A stretch of DNA of 64,000 nt from Bradyrhizobium sp. SZCCT0231 (lineage in GTDB: Bacteria; Pseudomonadota; Alphaproteobacteria; Rhizobiales; Xanthobacteraceae): NCBI RefSeq assembly GCF_018130245.1, contig NZ_JAFCKP010000011.1, positions 124,001 to 188,000 of the forward strand, given 5' to 3'. Shown in pieces: positions 32,458-41,650 of this stretch (its first letter is position 1; every line of letters begins with the position of its first letter). The translations under genes and the position numbers were made by a program. Below the pieces are notes generated by a model, which was not told the DNA's origin, ran no database searches, and was given only the letters and a program-made list of their open reading frames with translations.

Positions 32458-35400
32458 GTGCAGACGACGCTGCTCGGATTGGCGATTGCCTTCATCATTG
32501 CGCTGCTGGCCGCGCTGATCGGGCCTTACTACATCGACTGGAACCAGTTCAGGCCCCAGTTCGAGGCGGAGGCTGGCAAGATCATCGGCGTGCCGGTGCG
32601 GGTGGCGGGCGAGCTCGATGCGCGGCTGTTGCCGGCGCCGACGCTGCGGCTGCGCCAGGTCACCTTCGGCGGCAACAACGATCTCGGCCGCCTGCGCGCC
32701 GACAAGCTCGACGTCGAGTTCAGCCTGGGCTCGCTGATGCGCGGCGAATGGCGTGCCACCGAGCTTTCGGTGGGCGGCATGGCGGTCGATCTTGGCCTGG
32801 ACGCGCGCGGGCGGGTCGATTTGCCGTCCACCGCGAGCGGCACCTTCAACCTGGCGTCCCTCGCCATCGAGCGGCTGAACCTCACCGGCCGCATCGCCTT
32901 GCACGATGCTGCCAGCCGCTCGACGCTGGAATTGAGCGACATCGCCTTCTCCGGCGACGTGCGCTCGCTTGCAGGCTCGGTGCGCGGCGACGGCAGCTTC
33001 ACCGCTGGCGGAGTGCGCTACCCGTTCCGCGTCTCCTCCGGCCCCAGCGCCGACGGCAGCGCGACCCGTCTCCACCTCAACATCGATCCCGGCGAGCGCG
33101 CCATCCTCGCCGATCTCGAAGGCGTGCTCGCCTTCGACAATCGCCAGCCGAAATTCGACGGCGCGCTGACGCTCGCCGTGCCCGCGACCAAGAAGGCGGG
33201 CGAGGCGGGGCCGACGCCCTGGAAGCTCGCGACCAGGCTCAAGGCGGATCCGGCCGGCGCGAAATTCGATCAGATCGATGCGAGCTTCGGCACGGAGGAC
33301 GCCGCGCTGAAGCTCGGCGGCGTCGGCGATCTCAGGTTCGGCGCCTCGCCGTTGCTGCGCGCGGTGCTGTCGGCGCGGCAGGTCGATGCCGACAGGCTGA
33401 CCGCCAGGGACGATGCCGATCCGCAGCGCGTCCTGCCGGCGCTACGCGCAGGGCTGGCGGCGATCCCGCAGGTGCCGATCCCGGCGCAGATCGAGTTCAA
33501 TGCCGATCAGATCATGCTCGGCGGCCGTCCGCTCCAGAACATCGCGACCGAGCTTGCGACCGACGGTCGATCCTGGACCTTCCGGCGGCTCGAGCTGCGC
33601 GCGCCCGGCATGACGCAGCTCTCGCTCAATGGCGCGGCTCCCGGCGCCGACAGTTTCAGCGGCCGGCTCAGCGTCGAGTCCTCGGACCCCGACACGCTGG
33701 TCGCCTGGCTGCAGGGCCGCAGCGAGATCAACCGCCGCAGCACGCGGCCGCTGCGCCTCGCCGGTGACGTGACGATCGCCGCCAATCATCTCGCCATCGA
33801 CAGGCTGAAGGCCGACATCGAAGGCGGCGCGGTGGAGGGCCGGATCGCCTTCGTGCAATCAGGCGCGAGCAAGGGCTCGCGGATCGATGCGGAGCTCAGG
33901 GCCGACCGGCTCGACCTCGATGCCGCCGCAAGTTTCGTGCGCGCGCTTGCCGGGCCGCAGGGCGAATGGCCGGAGGAAGCAAAGCTCTCGCTCGATATCG
34001 GCCGCGCCATCTCCGCCGGCCAGGAGCTGCGGCCGTTCGCGGCCAAGCTCGCCTACAGCCCCGCATCGCTGTCGCTGGAGCAGTTGCGCTTCGGCCAGGC
34101 CGGCGGCGTGACCACGGAGGCGAGCGGCAGCTTCGACCGCACCAAGGCCACCGGCAAGCTCGCGCTGAAATCCGCAGGCAGCTCGCTGCGTGAGCTCACC
34201 GCGCTGATCGAGCCGCTTGCGCCCGCGGTGCGCGCGCGCCTCGATGCCCTCCCGTCATTATCAGGCGCGACGCGTCTGAAGCTCGATCTCAACCTCGACA
34301 AGAACGCCGAGCATGCCGATCGCAGCAATGCCCGAATCGTGCTCGACCTCGACGCACCGCAGCTCAAGGCCACCGCGACGCTGGTCGCGCAGACGCCGTC
34401 CGCCGCCATCGGCGGCATCGACCTCGACCGCCTCCGCAACAGCGACTTCACGCTGGACTCGAAAGTCTCGGCGCCGCAGGCTGGCGCCCTGCTGGCGCTG
34501 CTGGGGCTCGACCGCGTGGTGGCCGCGGGCGAGGGCGCTTCGCAATTCGAAGGCCGGTTGAGCGGCGCCTGGCGCCGTCCAGTGCAATTGAACGCAAAGC
34601 TCAGCGGCGGCGGGCTCGATGCGGACGCGCAAGGCAGCGTCGAACTGTCGGAGCCCAAAGGCAGCGTGAATTTGCGCGTGCGCAACGTCAACCTCGCGCC
34701 GCTGTTGGGGACCGGCACGGCCGACAAGTCCATGCAGGGCGTTAGCCTGTCCTCGCGCCTCACGCTCTCCGGCAACCGCCTGACCTTCAACGATCTCGAC
34801 GGCAGCGCGGCTGGCTCGCATCTGCGCGGGCGTCTCGCGGTCACGCTCGATCAGGAGAAGAGCGTCGACGGCGAGGTCGGTCTCGACTCGCTCGATCTGG
34901 CGCCGGCGCTCGCGATCGCCATCGGCGCGGCCGGACATGAGTCCGGCGAGCCGCTCGCTGCAGGACTCGTCAGCGGCTGGCGCGGCCGCATTGCCTTCCA
35001 GGCCTTGCGCGGGACGTTGCCCGGCGGCATCGAGCTGCGCCCCTTCGGCGGCACGATCCGGAGCGACGGCCAGTCGCTCGCGCTCGATGCGCTCAAGGGC
35101 GGCGTCGGTGGCGGCGAGATGTCTGCGAGCCTCGACGCGCGCAATGGCGCGGGTGGTCTTGCGCTGAACGCGCGCATCGAGCTCGGCAATGTCGATGCGG
35201 CGGCACTGCGCTATCGCGACCTCGCGCTGCCCAAGGGGCGCGCCTCGGTGCAGATGGCGCTGACCAGCCAGGGCCGCAGCGTCGCGGCCTTGACCGGTGC
35301 GCTCGCCGGCAACGGGACGGTGACGCTCGAATCCGCCGAGATCGCCGGCCTCAATCCCCGCGCGTTCGAGATCGCCATCCGCGCCAGCGACGGCGGCCAG

Positions 35401-36072
35401 GTCAATGACGACAACCGGCTGCGGCAGCTCGTCGAGCCGGCGCTGTCGGCGGGTCGCATTGCGGTGCCCTCGGCGCAGATCCCGTTCACGATCCGCGACG
35501 GCCGCCTGCGGGTCGGCGCAACGCCGCTGGAAGCGAAGAACGCCCGCGCCATCGTCTCCGGCGGCTACGACATTCCCGCCGACCAGGCCGACATCCGCGC
35601 CAGCCTGACGCCGATCATGACGGGGCTCTCCGGTGCCCCGCCGGAGATCCAGCTGTTCGCGGCAGGCCCCCCCGACAGGCTGAGCCGCACCATCGACCTC
35701 GCGCCGCTGTCGTCATGGCTTGCGGTGCGCACGATCGATCGCGAGACGCGGCGGTTAGACGCCATCGAGCGCGGCGAGCCGCCGCCGGCAACGGCCGCGC
35801 TGCCGACGCTGGTGTCTCCGGATGCTGCGCCCGAGCAGGCGCCCGCCCATGTGCCGCTGCCGGGCCAGGATCCGCGCCGTGCGCCGTCAAAGCCGAAGGT
35901 TGCGCCGACGCCGAAGGCTCCGCAAGCAGCTCCGGCCGCGCCGAGCCCGCCGCTCGCAAGCCAGCAGGCCGCGCCGCTGCCGCCGCCGATCGAGGTGAAG
36001 CCCGCCCCGGGCCCGCCGCCTCCCAAGCCCAGGCCAAAGCCGCCGCTGGTGCTGACCCCGCAGAATCCGTAA
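32458..36072 (+). CDS. AsmA-family envelope biogenesis protein
   Basis: A very long protein (1,204 residues) with one N-terminal membrane anchor (LLGLAIAFIIALLAALIG) followed by YYIDWNQFRPQFEAEAGKII, the AsmA N-terminal signature. The rest is repetitive beta-rich AsmA/DUF3971-like sequence up to an AsmA C-terminal domain (about 950-1,100: NGTVTLESAEIAGLNPRAFE). The last 90 residues are Pro/Ala-rich. AsmA-like proteins are anchored in the inner membrane, span the periplasm and act in lipid transport to the outer membrane. GTG 32458 follows GAGGGGAG. Confidence 0.85.
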   Translation: MQTTLLGLAIAFIIALLAALIGPYYIDWNQFRPQFEAEAGKIIGVPVRVAGELDARLLPAPTLRLRQVTFGGNNDLGRLRADKLDVEFSLGSLMRGEWRATELSVGGMAVDLGLDARGRVDLPSTASGTFNLASLAIERLNLTGRIALHDAASRSTLELSDIAFSGDVRSLAGSVRGDGSFTAGGVRYPFRVSSGPSADGSATRLHLNIDPGERAILADLEGVLAFDNRQPKFDGALTLAVPATKKAGEAGPTPWKLATRLKADPAGAKFDQIDASFGTEDAALKLGGVGDLRFGASPLLRAVLSARQVDADRLTARDDADPQRVLPALRAGLAAIPQVPIPAQIEFNADQIMLGGRPLQNIATELATDGRSWTFRRLELRAPGMTQLSLNGAAPGADSFSGRLSVESSDPDTLVAWLQGRSEINRRSTRPLRLAGDVTIAANHLAIDRLKADIEGGAVEGRIAFVQSGASKGSRIDAELRADRLDLDAAASFVRALAGPQGEWPEEAKLSLDIGRAISAGQELRPFAAKLAYSPASLSLEQLRFGQAGGVTTEASGSFDRTKATGKLALKSAGSSLRELTALIEPLAPAVRARLDALPSLSGATRLKLDLNLDKNAEHADRSNARIVLDLDAPQLKATATLVAQTPSAAIGGIDLDRLRNSDFTLDSKVSAPQAGALLALLGLDRVVAAGEGASQFEGRLSGAWRRPVQLNAKLSGGGLDADAQGSVELSEPKGSVNLRVRNVNLAPLLGTGTADKSMQGVSLSSRLTLSGNRLTFNDLDGSAAGSHLRGRLAVTLDQEKSVDGEVGLDSLDLAPALAIAIGAAGHESGEPLAAGLVSGWRGRIAFQALRGTLPGGIELRPFGGTIRSDGQSLALDALKGGVGGGEMSASLDARNGAGGLALNARIELGNVDAAALRYRDLALPKGRASVQMALTSQGRSVAALTGALAGNGTVTLESAEIAGLNPRAFEIAIRASDGGQVNDDNRLRQLVEPALSAGRIAVPSAQIPFTIRDGRLRVGATPLEAKNARAIVSGGYDIPADQADIRASLTPIMTGLSGAPPEIQLFAAGPPDRLSRTIDLAPLSSWLAVRTIDRETRRLDAIERGEPPPATAALPTLVSPDAAPEQAPAHVPLPGQDPRRAPSKPKVAPTPKAPQAAPAAPSPPLASQQAAPLPPPIEVKPAPGPPPPKPRPKPPLVLTPQNP

Positions 36073-36080
36073 AGGGCCCC

Positions 36081-36164
36081 GTCATGCCCGGGCTTGTCCC
36101 GGGCATCCACGTTCTTTCTCCTTCGTGGCAAGGCGTGGATGGCCGGGACAAGCCCGGCCATGAC
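36081..36164. repeat. Near-perfect 29-bp palindromic intergenic repeat
   Basis: The arms 36081-36109 and 36136-36164 pair at 27 of 29 bases (each contains GGGCTTGTCCCGG or its complement). It starts 9 bp after the AsmA stop and may act as its terminator. It fills part of the 317-bp gap 36073-36389, which otherwise has no gene. Confidence 0.75.
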
Positions 36165-36253
36165 GCCGGAGAGGCATCAGTGCTTCAAGCCTGTTCGGAG
36201 CGATCTCTGCCCCGCCTCTTAACCCATTCCCTCGCATTTGAATGAATTTTCGT

Positions 36254-36276
36254 CGGCAAAACTGATTTGCCGGTTT
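36254..36276 (+). terminator. Hairpin with short T-run
   Basis: CGGCAAA-actga-TTTGCCG (36254-36272) is followed by GTTTT. It could end AsmA transcription or sit in the 5' leader of the DUF2336 gene 114 bp downstream. Confidence 0.35.
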
Positions 36277-36389
36277 TACTGAATTCTCGCGTTTCATCTC
36301 TAGCATCGGTTCCCAGAGGAATTTGGCGTCTCGCCGCGAGCGGCGCGAGACGGTTCGCCAAAGGGCTACCAAGAATTGGGGTGATCGAG

Positions 36390-37514
36390 ATGAACGGGGC
36401 GAAATCGCTTCTACAGGATCTGGACGACGCGATCGCGCGCGGCACCGACGAAAGCAGGGCAAAGGCGTTGTGGCATGCGACCGATATTCTGATCACCGGC
36501 CGCTACAGCGACGACGAGATCAGCATGTTCGGCGAGGTCATCGGCCGGCTCGCCGACGAGATCGAGGTTGCTGCGCGCGCGCAGCTCTCTGAGGTCATGT
36601 CGGCGTGCGATCACGCCCCGCTCAACGTGATCGAAAAGCTCGCCCTCGCCGATGAGATCGAGGTCGCAGGCCCGGTGCTGCGCAACTCCAATCGCATCGA
36701 CGAGAAGATGCTGGTCGAGAGCGCCATGACCAAGGGCCAGGCGCATCTGCTCGCGATTTCCCAGCGCCAGTCGCTCGGCGAGGCCGTGACCGACGTGCTG
36801 GTCAAGCGCGGCAACCAGGAGGTCGTGACGTCGGTTGCGAAGAACGAGGGCGCGCGCTTCTCCGGATCGGGCCTGTTGCACATGGTCCGCCGCGCCGAGG
36901 GCGATTCGATTCTCGCTGAACAGCTCGGCCTGCGCAAGGACGTGCCGCGCCACATCTTCCAGCAGCTCATTTCGAAGGCGTCGGAAGACGTCCGCCGCCG
37001 CCTCGAGACCGAGCGGCCCGAGATGATGGCGCAGATCCAGAGCTCGGTGACCGAGGTCACCGGCGATCTCCAGTCCAAGTTCGGCCCGTCCTCGCGCAGC
37101 TATTTCGTCGCCAAGCGCGTGGTCACGACGCAGTACCGGCAGGGCAACCTCAATCAGGACTCCATCTCGAACTATGCGCGCCAGCACCGTTTCGACGAGG
37201 TGCAGATCGGCCTGTCGCTGCTGTCGTCACTGCCTGTCGACGTGATCGAGCGCGCGCTGATGGACCGCAATCGCGAGATGATCCTGGTCTTGTGCAAGGC
37301 GCTCGACTTCTCCTGGGACACGACGATGTCGCTCCTGTTCCTCGGCGCCAAGGATCATCTGATCACGGCGCGCGAGCTCCAGGACAACGAGCGCGAGTAC
37401 GGCCGGCTCAAGATCGCGACCTCGCGCAGCATCTTGAAGTTCTACCAGTCGCGCAAGAATAGCGCGGGTGTCGAGACCGTTACGGGCCGTCAGCCCGAGC
37501 TCCAGGTCCACTAG
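36390..37514 (+). CDS. DUF2336 family protein
   Basis: A 374-residue, mostly helical protein matching the alphaproteobacterial DUF2336 family: DEISMFGEVIGRLADEIEVA early, repeated helical hairpins such as LVKRGNQEVVTSVAKNEGARF, and a conserved C-terminal region with LCKALDFSWDTTMSLLFL. There is no membrane or signal segment. The family's role is unknown; the repeats resemble HEAT/leucine-rich-variant folds. ATG 36390 is used, with upstream codons non-conserved. Confidence 0.75.
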   Translation: MNGAKSLLQDLDDAIARGTDESRAKALWHATDILITGRYSDDEISMFGEVIGRLADEIEVAARAQLSEVMSACDHAPLNVIEKLALADEIEVAGPVLRNSNRIDEKMLVESAMTKGQAHLLAISQRQSLGEAVTDVLVKRGNQEVVTSVAKNEGARFSGSGLLHMVRRAEGDSILAEQLGLRKDVPRHIFQQLISKASEDVRRRLETERPEMMAQIQSSVTEVTGDLQSKFGPSSRSYFVAKRVVTTQYRQGNLNQDSISNYARQHRFDEVQIGLSLLSSLPVDVIERALMDRNREMILVLCKALDFSWDTTMSLLFLGAKDHLITARELQDNEREYGRLKIATSRSILKFYQSRKNSAGVETVTGRQPELQVH

Positions 37515-37561
37515 TCGGGTGCACTGAGCATCATCCCGGAATCCGAAGGGGAGTATTTTCA

Positions 37562-37804
37562 ATGTTGCCTCAATTCGGCACCGCCGTTCGCAAGAAGAAT
37601 CTCAGCAATGCCGTCACCGCCGATCTCGGCGGTGGAGCACCGGACAAGGCGTCGGTGGACGCCGCCTGGCTCGTGCTCGAGGCCGCCAACGATCTCGGCG
37701 ACCACGCCGCGATCGAAGCCTGTCGCCGCGTCATCGACGCGGAGCTGAACGGCACGGTCGCCGGCAGCTCGGATCTCGATCTCGTGCTGGGATATTTCAG
37801 GTAA
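37562..37804 (+). CDS. Small hypothetical protein
   Basis: An 80-residue protein (contains SVDAAWLVLEAANDLGDHAA, then IEACRRVIDAELNG). GGGGAG lies 8 bp before ATG 37562. It follows the DUF2336 gene by 47 bp on the same strand and may share its transcript. No family is recognised. Confidence 0.6.
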   Translation: MLPQFGTAVRKKNLSNAVTADLGGGAPDKASVDAAWLVLEAANDLGDHAAIEACRRVIDAELNGTVAGSSDLDLVLGYFR

Positions 37805-37845
37805 GGCTCGTCCTTCGCGCTCGCAATGACGGACGGTTGTCTCGC

Positions 37846-38382
37846 TCACGGCCGGATGCGGTAGATCACGACGTCCTCGCCGCGACTTATCGTGCTCCGC
37901 TCGAGGAGATAGTTCGATTTCTCCAGCACGCGGCGCGATGCACCGTTCCCGACATACACAATGCCGATGAGGGACGGCAGCGCGAGCTGTGACAGCCCGA
38001 TGTCCGTCAGCGCAGTCGCGATCTCGCTTGCAAATCCCTGGCCCCAGAATTCGCGTTGGAACGCGTAGGCAATCTCGATCTCGTCGGCATCGTCCACGAG
38101 AATGTGCCGGATGCCCGCCCGTCCGGCGAAGGCCCCGTCTTTCGTTCGCAGTGTCCAGAGTCCGAAGCCGTGCTGGTCCCAATGGGCCATGTTGGTCGCG
38201 AGATAGGCCCTCGTGACCTCGGGCGTCCGCACCCCGCCGAGATAGCGGGAGACCTCGGCATCGAGATGCAATGCAACGAGGTCGGCGAGGTGATCCTGGC
38301 TCAGTCGCTCGGCGGTCAGCCTGTCGGTGCTGAAGTGATCCGTGAAGACCGATCGCCGCTTCTGTGGCGTGTCGTCGTTCAT
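37846..38382 (-). CDS. GNAT-family N-acetyltransferase (RimJ/RimL-like)
   Basis: A 178-residue protein with the Acetyltransf_3 layout: TDRLTAERLSQDHLADLVAL, a central strand with GRAGIRHI, the acetyl-CoA loop FQREFWGQGFASEIATALTD and a GNGASRRVLEKSNY segment at the C-terminus. The substrate is likely an N-terminal amino group or small molecule. ATG 38382 is the natural N-terminus. Confidence 0.8.
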   Translation of the reverse strand: MNDDTPQKRRSVFTDHFSTDRLTAERLSQDHLADLVALHLDAEVSRYLGGVRTPEVTRAYLATNMAHWDQHGFGLWTLRTKDGAFAGRAGIRHILVDDADEIEIAYAFQREFWGQGFASEIATALTDIGLSQLALPSLIGIVYVGNGASRRVLEKSNYLLERSTISRGEDVVIYRIRP

Positions 38383-38460
38383 GCTGCTATCGCCGCGGGC
38401 TGATCATACCATCATGCCAGTGTTTTGCCCGACGGCGCAACCGGCCATGGCTCGTAGATC

Positions 38461-38531
38461 GGATGGAGCGCAGCGTAATCCCGGGCGGTGGTGCTTTGGG
38501 CGAGAATCCCGGATTTCGCTGCGCTCCATCC
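38461..38531. repeat. Palindromic intergenic repeat
   Basis: Arms GGATGGAGCGCAGCG (38461-38475) and CGCTGCGCTCCATCC (38517-38531) pair perfectly over 15 bp, and pairing extends inward imperfectly. It lies in the 242-bp gap upstream of the GNAT gene and downstream of feoB. Confidence 0.7.
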
Positions 38532-38624
38532 GGGCCACGGACTCGCGCTCGCGTAACCCATTGATTTCACAACCCCCGTCTACTGTGCATGGGGTTGTTT
38601 TCGCAGTTTTTGTTTTGAGAAGGG

Positions 38625-40496
38625 CTAGCCCGCCCCGAGCGCCACCGCGACGTTGTACGTCACGAAACTCGCCGCATAGGCCAGCACCAGCATGTAGGTG
38701 AAGGTTACGCCCATCCAGGTCCAGCTCCCGGTCTCGCGCCGGATCACGGCGAGCGTCGAGGCGCATTGCGGGGCGAAGATGTACCAGGCCAGCATCGACA
38801 GGGCGGTTGCGAGCGACCATTTCGTCGCCAGCACCTGGCCGATCTGCTCGGCCGCTTCCTTGCCGCCTTCGATCGCATAGACGGTGCCGAGGGCTGCGAC
38901 CGCGACCTCGCGGGCCGCCATGCCGGGGATCAGCGCGACCGCGATCTGCCAGTTGAAGCCGACCGGGGCGAGCAGCGGCTCGAGCGCCTTGCCGATGATC
39001 GCCGCCAGGCTGAAATCGATCGCCGGCTCGGTCGCGCCCGCCGGCGGCTGCGGGAACGAGGCCAGGAACCAGATCAGCACCATCATCGAGAAGATCGTGG
39101 TGCCGGCGCGGTGCAGGAACATCTTGGCCCGCGTATAGACCCCGATCGCGATCGACTTCAGCCGCGGCATCTTGTAGTCCGGCAGCTCCAGCATGAACGG
39201 CGCCGGCGCAAAGTCGCGCAGCATGAAGAACTTGATCAGGAACGAGACGGCAAGCGCGCTGACGATGCCGGTGGCGTAGAGGCCGAACATCACGAGGCCC
39301 TGGAGGTTGATGAAGCCCCAGACGTCCCTGGCCGGAATGAAGGCGGAGATGATCAGCGTGTAGACCGGAATGCGCGCCGAACAGGTCATCAGCGGCGCGA
39401 TCAGGATCGTGGTCAGCCGGTCGCGCTTGTTGTCGATGACGCGCGTCGCCATGATGCCGGGAATGGCACAGGCAAAGCTCGACAGCAGCGGAATGAAAGC
39501 GCGGCCGTGCAGGCCGGCGCCGCCCATGATGCGGTCCATCAGGAACGCGGCGCGCGCCATGTAGCCGAAATCTTCAAGGAGCAGGATGAACAGGAAGATG
39601 ATGATGATCTGCGGCAGGAACACGATGACGCTGCCGACGCCCGAGATCACGCCGTTCTGAAGGAAACTCTGCAACAGGCCGGCGGGCAGGGTGTTGTGGA
39701 CGAGCTCGCCCAGCGCGTCGAAGCCGGAGTTGAGCAGCTCCATCAGCGGCTGCGCCCAGGCGAACACCGCCTGGAACATCACGAACAGGATCAGCGCCAG
39801 CACGATGAGGCCGCCTACGGGGTGCAGCACGATCGCGTCGATCCGAGCCGTCCAGGTGTCGGGGCTCGCAGGCAGGCTGACGCAGTCGGCGATGATGCGG
39901 TCGGCCTCGCGCTGGGTGGCGCGCAATTCGCTGACGCTGAGCGCACGCCAGCTGTTCTTCTGAGGCCCAGCGGCGAGCTTGGCCGAGATCTCGTCGGTCA
40001 GTGCCAACAGATCGGCGGTGCCGCCCTTGCGCACCGCGATCGAGGTGACCACGGGCACGCCGAGCTCCTTGGCGAGCCGCTCCACGTCGACAGTGATGCC
40101 GCGGCGGTTCGCGATGTCGAACATGTTGAGGACGAGGATCATCGGCCGTCCGGTGCGCTTGAGCTCGAGCAGCAGGCGGATGGTCAGGCGCAGATTGGTG
40201 GAATCGGCGACGCACAGCACGAGATCGGGCACCGTCTCGCCGGTGGCCTTGCCGAGCACGAAGTCGCGGGTGATCTCCTCGTCCGGGCTGCGGCCGCGCA
40301 GCGAATAGGTGCCGGGCAGGTCGACCACCGAGACCTGGCGTCCCACCGGGGTGACGAAGAAGCCTTCCTTGCGCTCGACGGTGACGCCGGGATAGTTCGC
40401 GACCTTCTGCCGGCTGCCGGTCAGGGCGTTGAACAGCGAGGTCTTGCCGCTGTTTGGCGTGCCGACCAGGGCGAGATGCAGCAGGGGTAGTTCCAT
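38625..40496 (-). CDS. feoB: Ferrous iron transporter FeoB
   Basis: A 623-residue inner-membrane Fe(II) transporter. The N-terminal G-domain has G1 GTPNSGKT (residues 12-19), VDLPGTYSL (G3) and LNMFDIANRRG (G4). A helical linker is followed by the polytopic transport core with two gate regions, including SFACAIPGIMATRVIDNKRD and SARIPVYTLIISAFIPA. FeoB is usually 620-800 residues, so this is a compact form. ATG 40496 puts the G1 motif at the correct distance. It is cotranscribed with feoA, 49 bp upstream. Confidence 0.95.
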   Translation of the reverse strand: MELPLLHLALVGTPNSGKTSLFNALTGSRQKVANYPGVTVERKEGFFVTPVGRQVSVVDLPGTYSLRGRSPDEEITRDFVLGKATGETVPDLVLCVADSTNLRLTIRLLLELKRTGRPMILVLNMFDIANRRGITVDVERLAKELGVPVVTSIAVRKGGTADLLALTDEISAKLAAGPQKNSWRALSVSELRATQREADRIIADCVSLPASPDTWTARIDAIVLHPVGGLIVLALILFVMFQAVFAWAQPLMELLNSGFDALGELVHNTLPAGLLQSFLQNGVISGVGSVIVFLPQIIIIFLFILLLEDFGYMARAAFLMDRIMGGAGLHGRAFIPLLSSFACAIPGIMATRVIDNKRDRLTTILIAPLMTCSARIPVYTLIISAFIPARDVWGFINLQGLVMFGLYATGIVSALAVSFLIKFFMLRDFAPAPFMLELPDYKMPRLKSIAIGVYTRAKMFLHRAGTTIFSMMVLIWFLASFPQPPAGATEPAIDFSLAAIIGKALEPLLAPVGFNWQIAVALIPGMAAREVAVAALGTVYAIEGGKEAAEQIGQVLATKWSLATALSMLAWYIFAPQCASTLAVIRRETGSWTWMGVTFTYMLVLAYAASFVTYNVAVALGAG

Positions 40497-40545
40497 GTGA
40501 TCAAGGGCCCGGCAAACGGCTTGTGATGAAGCGTCCCGTCGCAAT

Positions 40546-40821
40546 CTAGGCGACGATGATGGCCATGGCTTCGCGACGGCGGACCGCGATGGTGATGCTG
40601 TCGACCCGCACGGCGATCGGATCGCGCCCGACCAGCCCCTCATGCAAGATCTCGACCCGGGCGCCCTCGACGAAGCCGAGTTCGATCAGGCGGCTCTCGA
40701 GCTCGACGTCGGAGAGCGCCGAGCCCGCCCGGTTGGCGGCAAGGTGCTGGATGACGCCGGTAAAGCCACGCTGGGCCAGACCCAGCGGCATGTGCGAAGG
40801 CGTGTCGGTGGTGTCGGTCAT
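40546..40821 (-). CDS. feoA: Ferrous iron transport protein FeoA
   Basis: A 91-residue FeoA with the SH3-like core: LIELGFVEGARVEILHEG, then GRDPIAVRVDSITIAVRRRE. FeoA supports FeoB-mediated Fe(II) uptake. ATG 40821 is chosen; an in-frame ATG at 40836 would add five residues. The ICE-like element at 40875-40903 lies 54-82 bp upstream, consistent with iron control of the operon. Confidence 0.92.
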   Translation of the reverse strand: MTDTTDTPSHMPLGLAQRGFTGVIQHLAANRAGSALSDVELESRLIELGFVEGARVEILHEGLVGRDPIAVRVDSITIAVRRREAMAIIVA

Positions 40822-40874
40822 GCCCTGTATTTTCAACGCAGGGCATTGAGGTCAAGCGCACGCGCCCGCCGAAG

Positions 40875-40903
40875 GTGCACCTTAGAGTGATTTTAAAGTG
40901 CAC
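40875..40903 (-). promoter_or_regulatory. ICE-like (Irr-type) iron control element upstream of feoAB
   Basis: CTTAGAGTGATTTTAAA (40881-40897) matches 11 of the 14 fixed positions of the rhizobial ICE consensus TTTAGAA-N3-TTCTAAA and is bounded on both sides by GTGCAC. ICE elements are bound by Irr in Bradyrhizobium. The site is 54 bp or more from the feoA start, in the promoter region. Confidence 0.5.
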
Positions 40904-40936
40904 AGGCCGGGGCGCCGTCGAGGGCGTTCCCGACGG

Positions 40937-41188
40937 CTATTGGGCCGGGACCTTGTCCGGCTGGGCTGCCATGGCGCGGCTCTTGAAGTAGTCCAGGACG
41001 AAGAGACGGATCGCCGACGACAGATTGCCCTGCTGGCGGTTGTTGTCGATCTCGCCGACCAGCTCGGACAACGTCATGTTGCGCAGGCCGGAGATTTCCT
41101 TCATGCCGTTCCAGAACGCCTCTTCCAGGCTGACGCTGGTCTTGTGACCGGCGACGACGATCGACCGTTTCACGACCGGCGACTTCAT
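40937..41188 (-). CDS. Ribbon-helix-helix domain protein
   Basis: An 83-residue protein of the RHH_4 type: VKRSIVVAGHKTSVSLEEAF supplies the strand and first helix, then MKEISGLRNMTLSELVGEID and SSAIRLFVLDYFKSR. It is probably a small DNA-binding regulator. GAGGAG sits 5 bp before ATG 41188. The start overlaps the stop of the DUF4169 gene by 4 bp (ATGA), so they form one operon. Confidence 0.82.
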   Translation of the reverse strand: MKSPVVKRSIVVAGHKTSVSLEEAFWNGMKEISGLRNMTLSELVGEIDNNRQQGNLSSAIRLFVLDYFKSRAMAAQPDKVPAQ

Positions 41189-41373
41189 GGCTGCTCCTCG
41201 CGATCGATCCGGTGCTGGTCCAGATGCTCCTTGGCCTGGTCCGCCCGCTTCTCCTCCGCCGACCGTTCCGCCTTCGTGCGACCGAACTTCGCCCGGTTGA
41301 CGTCGGCCTGCTTCGCCGAGGCTTCCCGCTCGGCGCGCTTCCTGAAACGATTCAGGTTGATGACGTTCCCCAT
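41185..41373 (-). CDS. DUF4169 family small protein
   Basis: A 62-residue, highly charged protein starting MGNVINLNRFRKRAEREASA, the DUF4169 signature. Function is unknown. GGAGACG precedes ATG 41373, and the gene overlaps the RHH gene by 4 bp. In rhizobia this pair commonly lies just downstream of fumC, as here. Confidence 0.8.
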   Translation of the reverse strand: MGNVINLNRFRKRAEREASAKQADVNRAKFGRTKAERSAEEKRADQAKEHLDQHRIDREEQP

Positions 41374-41650
41374 GCCGCGTCTCCATCATCCGCTCCTCTT
41401 CAGGCAGGATGAAACATTCAGAAACAGGGTGCCGCATTGCGCCCTACAAGACTTGATCGCCATTCGCTCGTCCTCGTCAATCGGCCCCTTGGGCCATCAA
41501 ACGATGAATTTCGCCCCGTCGAGGGCAGAAGAGCTGCGTAACACGCCGTCCCGCCGCAACATTGACGGTAATCAAATCCCGCCCTCAAAGCCGCATATTT
41601 TTGGGCGCCGAGCGTCCGTATCATTACGGAGGACTATCGGAATTCGGAAT

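Noticed and set aside
38766-40490. 574-codon plus-strand frame opposite feoB
   Set aside because: Its product is an Arg/Asp/Gln-rich repeat-like shadow, while the opposite strand encodes a complete FeoB.
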